Positions 15,837 to 24,662 of a stretch of 46,152 nt of DNA are shown here, one piece after another (position 1 is the first letter of the stretch; each line of letters begins with the position of its first letter). Source of the stretch: Clostridia bacterium (GTDB taxonomy: Bacteria > Bacillota > Clostridia > Oscillospirales > Acutalibacteraceae). A program made the position numbers and the translations under genes. Location: contig JAGAKF010000075.1 of assembly GCA_017625835.1 (NCBI GenBank), forward strand, positions 1-46,152. Reading direction: 5' to 3'. The notes under the pieces are model-generated. The model saw nothing but the letters and a program-made list of their open reading frames with translations. It was not told the origin of the DNA and ran no database searches.

Positions 15837-16718
15837 TTAAATGTTTATCTTGATTTCATCGACGCCGAGAACGGATTTCAAAAGAGAGTTGTCCATAGCT
15901 GTCGACGAGGTTCGTGTTTCGTAAAAAAGTTTCATAATCTCTTCTTCGGGCGTTCTGACGATATTTCCCAAAGGCAGACTGTGCTTTTTTGCGATCATCA
16001 GCCCGACGTCGTATTTGCTCAGCGACTCATCACCGCAAAGATTGAGAATCTGCGGAACATTTTCTTTTTTGCTGAGTTTTACAAGTATATCGGCAACACT
16101 GCTGTAGTCAAGAGCCGAACGCCAAAGTCCGTCAGCAAGCGTAAATTTTTCACCTTGTGAAGATTTTTCAACAATGTTGTCGTAAAAATGCTTCTTGTTT
16201 TCGAGAATTGAAGGTCCGATCATAAACGGCAGTCTTACAACATTGAAATCGTATTCAGTAACAAGCCTTTCTGCCTCAAGTTTCTGTCTGCCGTATTCGC
16301 TGACAGGGGAGGTGATGTCGCTTTCCTTGAAACACGGAATCTCATCTGTGTTTTCACCGTACACACAGTCCGTGGAAGAAAAATAAAAGTTTTTCGCGGT
16401 CTTAAAAACTTCAAGGAATCTTTTGAGTGCGGTTATATTTATATTTCTTGCGAAATCGGGTTCTTTCTTTACAAGGTCGAGGTTGTGGCAGGCTGAAAAG
16501 TAAAAAATGCTACATTCAGCCGTATTGCCTGCAAGACTCACCAGGTTCTGCAAGTCGTTAACGTCTGTAACGTCATATCTGACCCACTCAACGCGATCGG
16601 GAAAAAGATTTTCTTTTTTGCCGTGGTAGGTAGCGATGATTCTCCCGTCAGTATTGCTGACGAGATTTTTTATAACATATGAACCTAAAAATCCGTTTCC
16701 GCCGATAACAATGTACAT
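15837..16718 (-). CDS. NAD(P)-dependent sugar reductase/epimerase (RmlD-like SDR)
   Basis: A 293-residue extended SDR. MYIVIGGNGFLGSYVIKNL is the nucleotide-binding start, FYFSSTDCVYGENTDEIP the catalytic Ser/Thr region, and SEYGRQKLEAERLV carries YxxxK. The general form is closest to dTDP-4-dehydrorhamnose reductases (RmlD) and related 4-keto-sugar reductases. The start at ATG 16718 follows AGAGGTGG; an ATG 57 nt upstream has no good binding site and adds a charged extension. It is the first gene of the seven-gene minus-strand operon. Confidence 0.85.
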   Translation of the reverse strand: MYIVIGGNGFLGSYVIKNLVSNTDGRIIATYHGKKENLFPDRVEWVRYDVTDVNDLQNLVSLAGNTAECSIFYFSACHNLDLVKKEPDFARNINITALKRFLEVFKTAKNFYFSSTDCVYGENTDEIPCFKESDITSPVSEYGRQKLEAERLVTEYDFNVVRLPFMIGPSILENKKHFYDNIVEKSSQGEKFTLADGLWRSALDYSSVADILVKLSKKENVPQILNLCGDESLSKYDVGLMIAKKHSLPLGNIVRTPEEEIMKLFYETRTSSTAMDNSLLKSVLGVDEIKINI

Positions 16719-16746
16719 ACTGCCACCTCTGAGCATATATATTTTA

Positions 16747-16775
16747 ATTCTAACATATTTGTCGTCTTTATTCAA
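16747..16775 (-). promoter_or_regulatory. Promoter of the heptose/glycan operon
   Basis: On the minus strand TTGAAT (16770-16775), a 17-nt spacer and TAGAAT (16747-16752), about 28 nt before the first start codon. It diverges from the heat-shock promoter about 90 nt away. Confidence 0.7.
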
Positions 16776-16865
16776 TATTAAAATGTTTAATTGACTGTCG
16801 GCAGAGCCATACTCTTATAAAAAGGAAAAATAACACAAAGTTAACAAAGAATTCATAAATAACTG

Positions 16866-16894
16866 TTGACAAATCGCCTTTAGAGTTGTATATT
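16866..16894 (+). promoter_or_regulatory. Sigma-A promoter of the hrcA operon
   Basis: A perfect TTGACA (16866-16871), a 17-nt spacer and TATATT (16889-16894). The expected transcript start falls just before the CIRCE element. Confidence 0.85.
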
Positions 16895-16905
16895 TATAAA
16901 TGTAG

Positions 16906-16932
16906 TTAGCACTCAACTTAAAAGAGTGCTAA
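16906..16932 (+). promoter_or_regulatory. CIRCE operator (HrcA binding site)
   Basis: A perfect consensus CIRCE: TTAGCACTC, 9 nt, GAGTGCTAA. It lies 11 nt after the -10 and 23 nt before the hrcA start codon. HrcA bound here represses the operon until GroEL is titrated by unfolded protein. Confidence 0.97.
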
Positions 16933-16955
16933 CGGTGCTAAAAGGCGGTGAGAGA

Positions 16956-17987
16956 ATGGAACTCAGTCAGAGAAAAGAAAAGATACTCGCTGCTGTTGTA
17001 GAGCATTATATAAAGACGGGCGAGCCTGTGGGTTCCAAAACTCTTTTGTCTGCGTTGGATATAACAGTGTCGAGCGCAACGATACGAAACGAGATGGCGG
17101 AGCTTGTTGCTTTCGGTTATCTGGAGCAACCCCACACATCGGCAGGACGAATTCCGACTAATGAAGGTTACCGTTATTACGTTGACCATCTTATGGGAGT
17201 GCGGCCTCTTGACGAATCCGTCAAAAGGCAGATTGAAGCCGGTGTCTCGCTTAAAAATGCAAGTCCCGAAGCAATCCTCGCGAAGGCAAGCGAATTCCTC
17301 GCAGATATGACGGACTGCGCCGCAGTTTCGACAACTCCTTCGGGGGAGAACGCAACCATAAAAAGAGTTGAGTTCGTACCCGTAGGCACAAGAACGGGAA
17401 TGATCGTTCTGCTTACCTCGACTGGAGTTATTAAAAGCAAGGTCTGCAGAAGCGATGTTGACCTTAACTCTTCAATGATCGAAAAGTTTTATAACATCGT
17501 AAAATCTTCTTTCCTTGGTTTGCCGCTTGATGAAATTGATACGGCAACGTTGCAGACGCTTGTGGCTTCGATGGGTATGGATGCACTGACGATGATTCCT
17601 TTCGTTTCGGCAGTTGCAGACCTTGCACAGGAAGCAATGCAGACGATGGTAATGCTCGGCGGACAGTCAAATATCCTTCGTTACCGTGAGGATTACGGCA
17701 CAACAGCTTACGAACTTATGGATTTCCTTCGCAGAGGTGAACCGATAAGTCAGCTCCTTGCAAACAGCAAGGAAGATTTTGACGTCAAAATCGGCGGTGA
17801 AAACAAATATAAACAGCTTGAAAATTCAAGCGTTATAATGGCACACTACAACATTGATGGCGATAATCGCGGTTCGATAGGTATTATCGGCCCGACAAGA
17901 ATAGACTATGCAAGTCTTATACCGAGCGTAAGGTACCTTACAAACTTAGTTGGTGAGTTGCTTACTCAGACGCTTAATGATGACTGA
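16956..17987 (+). CDS. hrcA: Heat-inducible transcription repressor HrcA
   Basis: A 343-residue repressor of class I heat-shock genes. The N-terminal winged helix is LSQRKEKILAAVVEHYIKTGEPVGSKTL, followed by VSSATIRNEMAELVAFGYLEQPHTSAGRIPT, a highly conserved HrcA segment. The GAF-like and dimerisation domains fill the rest, ending with GIIGPTRIDYASLIPSVRYL. The start at ATG 16956 is downstream of CIRCE and after AAAGGCGG; an upstream ATG at 16926 lies inside CIRCE and is unlikely. First gene of hrcA-grpE-dnaK-dnaJ. Confidence 0.97.
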   Translation: MELSQRKEKILAAVVEHYIKTGEPVGSKTLLSALDITVSSATIRNEMAELVAFGYLEQPHTSAGRIPTNEGYRYYVDHLMGVRPLDESVKRQIEAGVSLKNASPEAILAKASEFLADMTDCAAVSTTPSGENATIKRVEFVPVGTRTGMIVLLTSTGVIKSKVCRSDVDLNSSMIEKFYNIVKSSFLGLPLDEIDTATLQTLVASMGMDALTMIPFVSAVADLAQEAMQTMVMLGGQSNILRYREDYGTTAYELMDFLRRGEPISQLLANSKEDFDVKIGGENKYKQLENSSVIMAHYNIDGDNRGSIGIIGPTRIDYASLIPSVRYLTNLVGELLTQTLNDD

Positions 17988-18002
17988 AAGGAATGAAACT
18001 GA

Positions 18003-18518
18003 TTGGCAAAGGATAAGAAAAAGAACAATGCCGAAGAAGAAGTAATCGAGCAGGAAGTTAACGAAACTTCAGAAGTTTCAAAGGAAGAAGAACTTCAGAA
18101 ACAGCTTGATGAAAAAAACGATCAACTTTTAAGAATGGCTGCGGAGTACGACAATTTCCGTAAACGTTCACAAAGAGAAAAGGAAGCTCTTTACGCAGAT
18201 TGTAAAGCTTCTGTTATCAATGCACTTTTACCCGTGGCTGATAACTTCGACAGAATTTTTGCAAATCCCGACGGAACACTTGAGGATTACAAAAAGGGCG
18301 TTGAAATGACATTCAAACAGTTCAGCGACGTGTTTAAAAGCCTCGGCATCGAATCTTTCGGTGAAGTTGGCGAAGAATTTGATCCCAACATCCACAATGC
18401 AGTAATGCATACAGAAGATGATTCGGTAGGCGAGAATACAATCACAACAGTTATCGTCAAGGGCTATAAGCTCGGCGACAAAATTATCCGTCCCGCAATG
18501 GTTGCGGTGACAAACTAA
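18003..18518 (+). CDS. grpE: Nucleotide exchange factor GrpE
   Basis: A 171-residue GrpE, which releases ADP from DnaK. A charged, Glu-rich N-terminus leads into a long coiled coil (EELQKQLDEKNDQLLRMAAEYDNFRKR) and the C-terminal beta domain (FDPNIHNAVMHTEDD, GYKLGDKIIRPAMVAV). The start codon appears to be TTG, 10 nt after AAAGGA; the nearby ATG at 17993 is out of frame. The gene follows hrcA by 15 nt. Confidence 0.95.
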   Translation: MAKDKKKNNAEEEVIEQEVNETSEVSKEEELQKQLDEKNDQLLRMAAEYDNFRKRSQREKEALYADCKASVINALLPVADNFDRIFANPDGTLEDYKKGVEMTFKQFSDVFKSLGIESFGEVGEEFDPNIHNAVMHTEDDSVGENTITTVIVKGYKLGDKIIRPAMVAVTN

Positions 18519-18539
18519 ATAAATTGGAGGAAAATTATT

Positions 18540-20387
18540 ATGGCAAAGATTATTGGTATTGACTTAGGTACAACAAACTCATGTGTATCAGTTATTGAAG
18601 GCGGCGAGCCTGTAGTTATCGCAAACGCAGAAGGTGCAAGAACAACACCGTCAGTTGTAGGTTTCGGCAAGAACGGTGAAAGAATGGTTGGTCAGGTTGC
18701 TAAGAGACAGGCAATCACAAACCCGGACAGAACAGTAGCTTCAATCAAGCGTCAGATGGGTACAGACTACAAGGTTACAATCGACGACAAGAAGTACACT
18801 CCGCAGGAAATTTCTGCAATGATCCTTCAGAAGCTTAAGACAGACGCTGAAGCATACCTCGGCGACGTTGTAACAGAAGCTGTTATCACAGTTCCTGCTT
18901 ACTTCACAGATGCGCAGCGTCAGGCAACAAAGGACGCAGGTAAGATCGCAGGCCTCGAAGTTAAGAGAATTATCAACGAGCCGACAGCCGCTGCTCTTGC
19001 TTACGGTATCGACAAGGAAGACGACCAGAAGGTTATGGTTTATGACCTCGGCGGTGGTACATTCGACGTTTCAATCATCGAAATGGGCGACGGCGTTCAG
19101 GAAGTTCTTGCAACAGCAGGTAACAACCGTCTCGGCGGTGACGACTTCGACCAGAGAGTTATGGACTGGATGGTAAATGAATACAAGATGTCAAGCGGAA
19201 TTGACCTCCGCGCTGATAAGATGGCTATGCAGAGACTTAAGGAAGCTGCAGAAAAGGCTAAGATCGAGCTTTCAGGTGTTACATCATCAGACATCAACCT
19301 TCCTTACATCACAGTTGATGCAACAGGTCCGAAGCACCTTGAAATGACTCTTACAAGAGCAAAGTTCAACGAGCTTACAGCAGACCTTGTTGAAGCTACA
19401 ATGGCTCCCGTTCGACAGGCAATGAAGGATTCAGGCCTTTCAGCTTCAGAGATCGACAAGGTTCTTATGGTCGGCGGTTCTTCAAGAATTCCTGCTGTTC
19501 AGGAAGCAATCAAGAAGTTTATCGGCAAGGATCCGTTCAAGGGAATCAACCCCGACGAGTGTGTTGCAATCGGTGCATCACTTCAGGCAGGTGTTCTCGG
19601 CGGCGAAGTTAAGGGTCTCCTTCTTCTCGACGTTACTCCGCTTTCACTCGGTATCGAAACAATGGGCGGTATCAATACAAAGATTATCGACAGAAATACA
19701 ACAATCCCCGTAAAGAAGAGCCAGATCTTCTCAACTGCAGTTGACAATCAGCCTTCTGTTGAGGTTCACGTTCTTCAGGGTGAAAGAGAGTTCGCAAAGG
19801 ATAACAAGACTCTCGGTATCTTCCACCTTGACGGAATTATGCCGGCACGTCGCGGTGTTCCGCAGATCGAAGTAACATTCGACATCGATGCTAACGGTAT
19901 CGTTCACGTTTCAGCTAAGGACCTTGGAACAAACAAGGAGCAGTCAATTTCAATCACTTCTTCAACAAATATGTCTAAGGAAGACATCGAGAAGGCGGTT
20001 CACGAGGCTGAGCAGTTTGCACAGGAAGACAAGCAGCGCCGTGAGGAAGTTGACACAAGAAACAACGCAGACCAGATGGTTTACCAGTGCGAGAAGCTTA
20101 TCTCTGAGGAAGGAGACAAGTTCTCTGAGGAAGATAAGGCAGCTCTTACAGCAGACATCGAGGCTCTTAAGGAAGCTCTCAAGGGCAGCGATATCAACCT
20201 CATCAAGAACAAGCAGGAAGCTCTTCAGGCAAAATTCTATGAGGTTTCCGAAAAGATGTACAAGGCAGCACAGGCTGCTGCAGGTCAGCAGGGTGCACCC
20301 GATATGGGTGATATGGGCGGCGCTCCCAACGGCGGTAATGACGGCTTCTACGAGGCTGATTACACAGACGTAACAGATGACGAATAA
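18540..20387 (+). CDS. dnaK: Chaperone DnaK (Hsp70)
   Basis: A 615-residue Hsp70. The ATPase domain shows [48 protein letters not shown] and [11 protein letters not shown]. The linker [16 protein letters not shown] leads to the substrate-binding domain, and a disordered Gly/Asp-rich tail ends in YTDVTDDE. Length is normal. GGAGG lies 8 nt before the ATG. Codons are strongly biased (ACA for Thr, AAG for Lys, CTT/CTC for Leu), as expected for a highly expressed gene. Confidence 0.98.
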   Translation: MAKIIGIDLGTTNSCVSVIEGGEPVVIANAEGARTTPSVVGFGKNGERMVGQVAKRQAITNPDRTVASIKRQMGTDYKVTIDDKKYTPQEISAMILQKLKTDAEAYLGDVVTEAVITVPAYFTDAQRQATKDAGKIAGLEVKRIINEPTAAALAYGIDKEDDQKVMVYDLGGGTFDVSIIEMGDGVQEVLATAGNNRLGGDDFDQRVMDWMVNEYKMSSGIDLRADKMAMQRLKEAAEKAKIELSGVTSSDINLPYITVDATGPKHLEMTLTRAKFNELTADLVEATMAPVRQAMKDSGLSASEIDKVLMVGGSSRIPAVQEAIKKFIGKDPFKGINPDECVAIGASLQAGVLGGEVKGLLLLDVTPLSLGIETMGGINTKIIDRNTTIPVKKSQIFSTAVDNQPSVEVHVLQGEREFAKDNKTLGIFHLDGIMPARRGVPQIEVTFDIDANGIVHVSAKDLGTNKEQSISITSSTNMSKEDIEKAVHEAEQFAQEDKQRREEVDTRNNADQMVYQCEKLISEEGDKFSEEDKAALTADIEALKEALKGSDINLIKNKQEALQAKFYEVSEKMYKAAQAAAGQQGAPDMGDMGGAPNGGNDGFYEADYTDVTDDE

Positions 20388-20397
20388 AATTTTCTGA

Positions 20398-20440
20398 ACA
20401 AGGGATTGCGGAGGATAATGTTTCTTCCGCAAGCCCTGTT
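20398..20440 (+). other. Stem-loop between dnaK and dnaJ
   Basis: Arms about 20399-20412 and 20426-20439 form a 13-bp stem with one bulge and one mismatch. No T-run follows, so it is not a typical terminator. It may be a processing or stability element that keeps dnaK mRNA above dnaJ. The dnaJ ribosome binding site (AGGGG) lies just downstream. Confidence 0.6.
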
Positions 20441-20460
20441 TCAAAGTCAGGGGCTTTACT

Positions 20461-21624
20461 ATGGCTGATAATAAAAGAGACTATTACGAGGTGCTTGGCG
20501 TTGACAAAAGCGCAAGCGCCGATGAAATAAAAAAAGCATACAGAAAAAAAGCTAAACAGTACCATCCCGACCTTAACCCGGGCGACACAGTCGCAGAAGC
20601 AAAGTTCAAGGAAGCGAACGAAGCGTATGAGGTGCTCAGTGACGACCAGAAGAAGGCTCGTTACGACCAGTTCGGTCACGCGGGTGTAGATCCTAACTAC
20701 GGCGCAGGCGGTGGCTTTGGCGGTGGCTTCGGCGGATTTGGTGACGACATCGACCTTGGCGATATTTTCTCAAGCTTCTTTGGCGGTGGCTTCGGCGGTG
20801 GCGGTTTCGGTGGCGGACGCCGTTCCAATCCAAATGCGCCGAGACGCGGTGAGGATTTACAGTCGACAGTTACGATTTCTTTCGAAGAAGCAGCAAAAGG
20901 CTGTAAGCGCAAGGTTGACGTTAACCGTGTTGAGATTTGTCCTGAGTGTAGCGGAAGCGGTGCAAAGAGCGGTACTTCACCGACAACTTGCCCCGAATGT
21001 CACGGCTCAGGCCAGGTAACTGCACAGCAGAGAACGCCTTTCGGTGTTATTCAGACTCAGCGTGCTTGCTCACGATGCGGAGGTAAGGGTACAATTATCG
21101 AAACACCGTGTCAGAAGTGCCGCGGAAGAGGCCGTGTTTCAAAGCACAACACTCTTGAAATTGATATCCCTGCAGGTATCGATGACCGTCAGACACTCAA
21201 GGTAAGAGGCGAGGGCAACAAGGGCATCAACGGCGGTCCCGCAGGAGACCTTCACGTTAACGTAAACGTTCGTCCTCATCCGTTCTTTGAACGTGACGGC
21301 TTCAACGTATGGTGCGAGGTTCACGTTTCAATCGTTCAGGCGACTCTCGGTGATACTCTTCAGGTGCCGACACTCGACGGTAAGGTTAAGTACGATATCC
21401 CCGCAGGTACACAGCCGGGTGCTGTTTTTGTGCTCAAGGGCAAGGGCATTCAGAACATACACACAAAGGTGCGCGGCAATCAGATGGTACGTATCATTGT
21501 TGATATTCCCACAAAGCTTAACGAACCGCAGAAGGAAGCTCTTCTCAGGTTTAATGAGACTATGGGTGGCAGAAAGCCTGATATTGATGATAAAAAAGGC
21601 TTTTTCGGAAAGAAGCGCAGATAA
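20461..21624 (+). CDS. dnaJ: Co-chaperone DnaJ (Hsp40)
   Basis: A 387-residue type I J-protein. The J domain (residues 5-70) contains the HPD motif in [10 protein letters not shown] Gly/Phe-rich linker (about 77-120) follows, then four zinc repeats: [24 protein letters not shown] and CQKCRGRG. The C-terminal substrate-binding domain is complete ([19 protein letters not shown]). It stimulates DnaK ATPase and delivers clients. Confidence 0.97.
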   Translation: MADNKRDYYEVLGVDKSASADEIKKAYRKKAKQYHPDLNPGDTVAEAKFKEANEAYEVLSDDQKKARYDQFGHAGVDPNYGAGGGFGGGFGGFGDDIDLGDIFSSFFGGGFGGGGFGGGRRSNPNAPRRGEDLQSTVTISFEEAAKGCKRKVDVNRVEICPECSGSGAKSGTSPTTCPECHGSGQVTAQQRTPFGVIQTQRACSRCGGKGTIIETPCQKCRGRGRVSKHNTLEIDIPAGIDDRQTLKVRGEGNKGINGGPAGDLHVNVNVRPHPFFERDGFNVWCEVHVSIVQATLGDTLQVPTLDGKVKYDIPAGTQPGAVFVLKGKGIQNIHTKVRGNQMVRIIVDIPTKLNEPQKEALLRFNETMGGRKPDIDDKKGFFGKKRR

Positions 21625-21627
21625 GCG

Positions 21628-22269
21628 ATGAAATATAATACTTATATTTTTGATCTTGACGGAACGATACTCGACACACTTCTTGATCTTGCAAATGCAG
21701 TTAATTTTGCAATGAAATCAAAAGGATTTCCCGAAAGAACCGTGGATGAAGTAAAAAGCTTTATCGGTAACGGAATAAAAGTGCTGATAAGACGTGCCGT
21801 TCCCGAAAAAACAAGCGAAGACGATTATGCCGAAGCGCTGGAGATTTTCACAAAATACTACCTTGAGCATATCGCGGACAACACAAAGCCATATGACGGC
21901 ATAATTGATGTCATAAATGAGCTTAAAAAGAAAGGCTGCAAAACGGCAGTTGTTTCCAACAAAGCACATTTTGCAGCTCAGGCAGTTGTAAAAGATTTCT
22001 TTGGTGAAATCTTCGATATCGTGGTCGGAAAAATGGACGAATTTCCGTCAAAGCCCGAACCTGATTCGCTCCTTTATACGATCAAATCGCTCGGTGCGGA
22101 TAAAGAAAAATGCATCTTTATCGGGGATTCTGACGTTGACGTGCTTACGGCACACAACGCAGGTCTTGAATGTATCGGCGTAACCTGGGGCAACCGTGAC
22201 GAGGATGTTTTGCTCGCAAGCGGAGCGGAGTTCATCGCACACAAACCTGAAGATATACTTGAAATATAA
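21628..22269 (+). CDS. HAD-superfamily phosphatase, phosphoglycolate phosphatase-like
   Basis: A 213-residue HAD hydrolase of the Gph/PpaX type. Motif I is FDLDGTILDTLLDL, motif II lies at KTAVVSNKA, and motifs III/IV are KPEPDSLLYT and FIGDSDVDVLTAHNAG. The cap domain sits between motifs I and II. It starts 3 nt after dnaJ with no strong ribosome binding site and is probably translated through coupling. Its substrate (2-phosphoglycolate, pyrophosphate or another small phosphoester) cannot be told. Its place at the end of a chaperone operon is noteworthy. Confidence 0.88.
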   Translation: MKYNTYIFDLDGTILDTLLDLANAVNFAMKSKGFPERTVDEVKSFIGNGIKVLIRRAVPEKTSEDDYAEALEIFTKYYLEHIADNTKPYDGIIDVINELKKKGCKTAVVSNKAHFAAQAVVKDFFGEIFDIVVGKMDEFPSKPEPDSLLYTIKSLGADKEKCIFIGDSDVDVLTAHNAGLECIGVTWGNRDEDVLLASGAEFIAHKPEDILEI

Positions 22270-22273
22270 AAAC

Positions 22274-22308
22274 ACACCGTACTTTCAGAAAAGAAAGTAC
22301 GGTGTTAA
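22274..22308. terminator. Bidirectional terminator between the dnaK operon and galE-hflX
   Basis: A perfect 13-bp stem (22274-22286 with 22293-22305) between convergent stops at 22269 and 22311, with T-rich flanks on both strands. Confidence 0.88.
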
Positions 22309-22310
22309 TT

Positions 22311-23561
22311 TTATCCGATAATATAATCCTTGTGCTTTTCGAGAAAACGTATGTCAACAATCGCTTTGATGTAAATTCCGTCGCCACGGTACTCTTCTTC
22401 AAGAAGCACACCGTCCTCACGGATGTAATTTACAAGCCCTCCGTCGCTGTACGGGATAAGCAATTCTGCTTTCTTTCTCGTTAATGGCAAAGCCAACTGA
22501 ATCTGCGCAAGGAGATTGTCAAATCCTCTCTCGTTAAGTGCAGAGATCATAACAAACTTACCCTCAGCAGGAAGAATGAATGAATTATCGCAAAGGTCAC
22601 ATTTATTAAGAACGGAAACGATAGGCTTTCCTTCGCAACCGAGAGATTCAAGCAGACTTTTTGTAACTGCAAGATGTTCTGCACAGCACGGGTCTGAAGC
22701 ATCGCACACGTTAAGGATAACGGAAGCTGATGCCGCCTCTTCAAGCGTTGAATGGAATGCCTGAACAAGGTGGTGCGGAAGTCTGCGGATAAGACCAACC
22801 GTGTCGATGAGCATAACACTTCGTCCGTCGGGGAGAATCAATGCTCTTGACGTCGGGTCAAGCGTTGCGAAAAGCTTGTTTTCGGCAAGCACACCTGCGT
22901 TTGTAAGCGCATTCATAAGCGTTGACTTGCCTGCGTTCGTATATCCGACGATCGCAACGGTTTCAACACCGTCTTTCTCTCGCCTTGTACGAAGCTGTTC
23001 GCGACGTTTCGCAATTTCCCTGAGGTCTTCCTCAAGGCTCTGGATTCGTCTGCGGATATGTCTTCTGTCGCTTTCGAGCTTTGTTTCACCGGGGCCTCGT
23101 GTACCGATACCGCCGCCAAGCCTTGAAAGCTGTGTGCCTTTACCGCCGAGACGGGGGAGAGAATACCTCAGCTGAGCAAGCTCAACCTGAATCTTACCTT
23201 CACCGCTTCTTGCTCTCGCAGCAAAGATATCGAGAATCAGCGTCGTTCTGTCAATAACACGGACATCTGTTTCATTTTCGATGTTTCTTTGCTGTGACGG
23301 AGTAAGCTCACCGTCGAAAATAAGAAGATCAACGTCGTTTGCTTCTGCAAATTCCTTAATTTCTTCAAGCTTACCGCTGCCGACGTATGTTGCCGAGTCA
23401 GGGCGGTCACGCTTCTGCAATGTCTTTGCACAAACGACTGCGCCTGCAGTACGGGCAAGCTCCTCAAGCTCATCAATCGAAACCTCGGCATCGTATGTGT
23501 CCATATCAATGCCGACGAGCATCGCGACTTCAGGAGACTGACTGTTTTCGTGTAATTCCAT
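22311..23561 (-). CDS. hflX: Ribosome-associated GTPase HflX
   Basis: A 416-residue GTPase that rescues stalled ribosomes, often under heat stress. The N-terminal HflX domain has YVGSGKLEEIKEF and DGELTPSQQRNIE, then the glycine-rich LPRLGGKGTQLSRLGGGIGTRGPGETKLE. The G domain starts near residue 200: G1 GYTNAGKST (206-214), G3 DTVGLIRRLP, G4 NKCD. The C-terminal domain is short. The gene begins 3 nt after galE, and its binding site (AAGGAT) lies inside the galE 3' end. Confidence 0.95.
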   Translation of the reverse strand: MELHENSQSPEVAMLVGIDMDTYDAEVSIDELEELARTAGAVVCAKTLQKRDRPDSATYVGSGKLEEIKEFAEANDVDLLIFDGELTPSQQRNIENETDVRVIDRTTLILDIFAARARSGEGKIQVELAQLRYSLPRLGGKGTQLSRLGGGIGTRGPGETKLESDRRHIRRRIQSLEEDLREIAKRREQLRTRREKDGVETVAIVGYTNAGKSTLMNALTNAGVLAENKLFATLDPTSRALILPDGRSVMLIDTVGLIRRLPHHLVQAFHSTLEEAASASVILNVCDASDPCCAEHLAVTKSLLESLGCEGKPIVSVLNKCDLCDNSFILPAEGKFVMISALNERGFDNLLAQIQLALPLTRKKAELLIPYSDGGLVNYIREDGVLLEEEYRGDGIYIKAIVDIRFLEKHKDYIIG

Positions 23562-23564
23562 AAA

Positions 23565-24575
23565 TTAATATCCTTCCGGATTGTTTTTCTGCCATCTCCA
23601 GGAATCTTCGCACATTTCGTCGAGACCTCTTTCTGCCTTCCAACCAAGTACTTCAAGAGCCTTGGACGGGTCGGAATAGCAGGTTGCAAGGTCGCCCGGA
23701 CGACGGTCAACGATTTTATAGTTAAGCGGTTTACCGCAAGCTTTTTCAAAAGCGTGAACGATGTCAAGAACGCTGTAACCGATGCCTGTGCCGAGGTTGT
23801 AAGCGTCAACGCCCTTGTCAGCAAGAACTTTACCGACAGCCTTAACGTGGCCGAGAGCAAGGTCAACAACGTGAATGTAATCGCGGACGCCTGTTCCGTC
23901 GTGTGTGTTGTAGTCGTCACCGAAAACGCTGAGGCAAGCGAGCTTGCCGACAGCAACCTGTGTGATATAAGGCATAAGGTTGTTCGGAATACCGTTCGGA
24001 TTTTCGCCGATTCTGCCGCTCTTGTGTGCACCGATGGGGTTGAAGTAACGAAGCAGAGCGATGCTCCACTCTTTGTCCGAAGCCCAGAGGTCGCGGAGAA
24101 TAAGCTCGATCATATACTTTGTTGTGCCGTAGGGGTTTGTTGTTCCGCCGATCTGCATTGTTTCCTTAAGAGGAGAGATGTTGTTCTCGCCGTAAACGGT
24201 TGCGGATGAGCTGAAAACGATCTTCTTGCATCCTGCGTCGCGCATAGCTTCGCAGAGTGTGATTGTACCGCCTACGTTGTTTTCGTAGTATTCAAGCGGT
24301 TTTGCACAGCTTTCACCAACAGCCTTAAGTCCTGCAAAGTGAATTACTGCATCGATTTTGTTTTCTGCAAATATTTTATCAAGGCCTTCTCTGTCGCGGA
24401 TATCGCATTCGTAGAATTTGAAATCCTTGCCTGTAAGCTCCTTGATTCTGTTAAGCGATTCGGGGCAACTGTTGTAGAAATTATCAACAATAACGATCTC
24501 ATAACCCGCATTGAGCATCTCAACGCAAGTGTGTGAACCGATGTAACCTGCACCGCCTGTAACTAAAATAGCCAT
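23565..24575 (-). CDS. galE: UDP-glucose 4-epimerase GalE
   Basis: A 336-residue extended SDR that interconverts UDP-glucose and UDP-galactose. Rossmann motif [31 protein letters not shown], catalytic SSSATVYGE and [11 protein letters not shown] (YxxxK), and [12 protein letters not shown] are all typical GalE segments. The start at ATG 24575 follows GGAG by 8 nt; an upstream start 21 nt away would include the binding site. It is the first gene of galE-hflX. Confidence 0.96.
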   Translation of the reverse strand: MAILVTGGAGYIGSHTCVEMLNAGYEIVIVDNFYNSCPESLNRIKELTGKDFKFYECDIRDREGLDKIFAENKIDAVIHFAGLKAVGESCAKPLEYYENNVGGTITLCEAMRDAGCKKIVFSSSATVYGENNISPLKETMQIGGTTNPYGTTKYMIELILRDLWASDKEWSIALLRYFNPIGAHKSGRIGENPNGIPNNLMPYITQVAVGKLACLSVFGDDYNTHDGTGVRDYIHVVDLALGHVKAVGKVLADKGVDAYNLGTGIGYSVLDIVHAFEKACGKPLNYKIVDRRPGDLATCYSDPSKALEVLGWKAERGLDEMCEDSWRWQKNNPEGY

Positions 24576-24589
24576 GTTAATCACTCCAA

Positions 24590-24618
24590 TTGACAAATTT
24601 TCACCGATACGATATTAT
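24590..24618 (+). promoter_or_regulatory. Promoter of ksgA
   Basis: TTGACA (24590-24595), a 17-nt spacer and TATTAT (24613-24618), 44 nt before the ksgA start. Its -10 overlaps the -10 of the divergent galE promoter. Confidence 0.8.
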
Positions 24619-24645
24619 TATATAGGTTTTAAAACTAAATTGCAA
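24617..24645 (-). promoter_or_regulatory. Promoter of galE-hflX
   Basis: On the minus strand TTGCAA (24640-24645), a 17-nt spacer and TATAAT (24617-24622), 41 nt before the galE start. Confidence 0.8.
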
Positions 24646-24662
24646 TAACAAATGAGGTTATT

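Noticed and set aside
19962-20679. Two long open frames antisense to dnaK and dnaJ
   Set aside because: They arise from the strong codon bias of dnaK and the Gly/Phe linker of dnaJ. No upstream signals were seen.
23237-24031. A 264-codon open frame on the minus strand across hflX and galE
   Set aside because: It is in another frame of two clear genes, its composition is Thr/Leu/Ser-rich without any motif, and it has no ribosome binding site.
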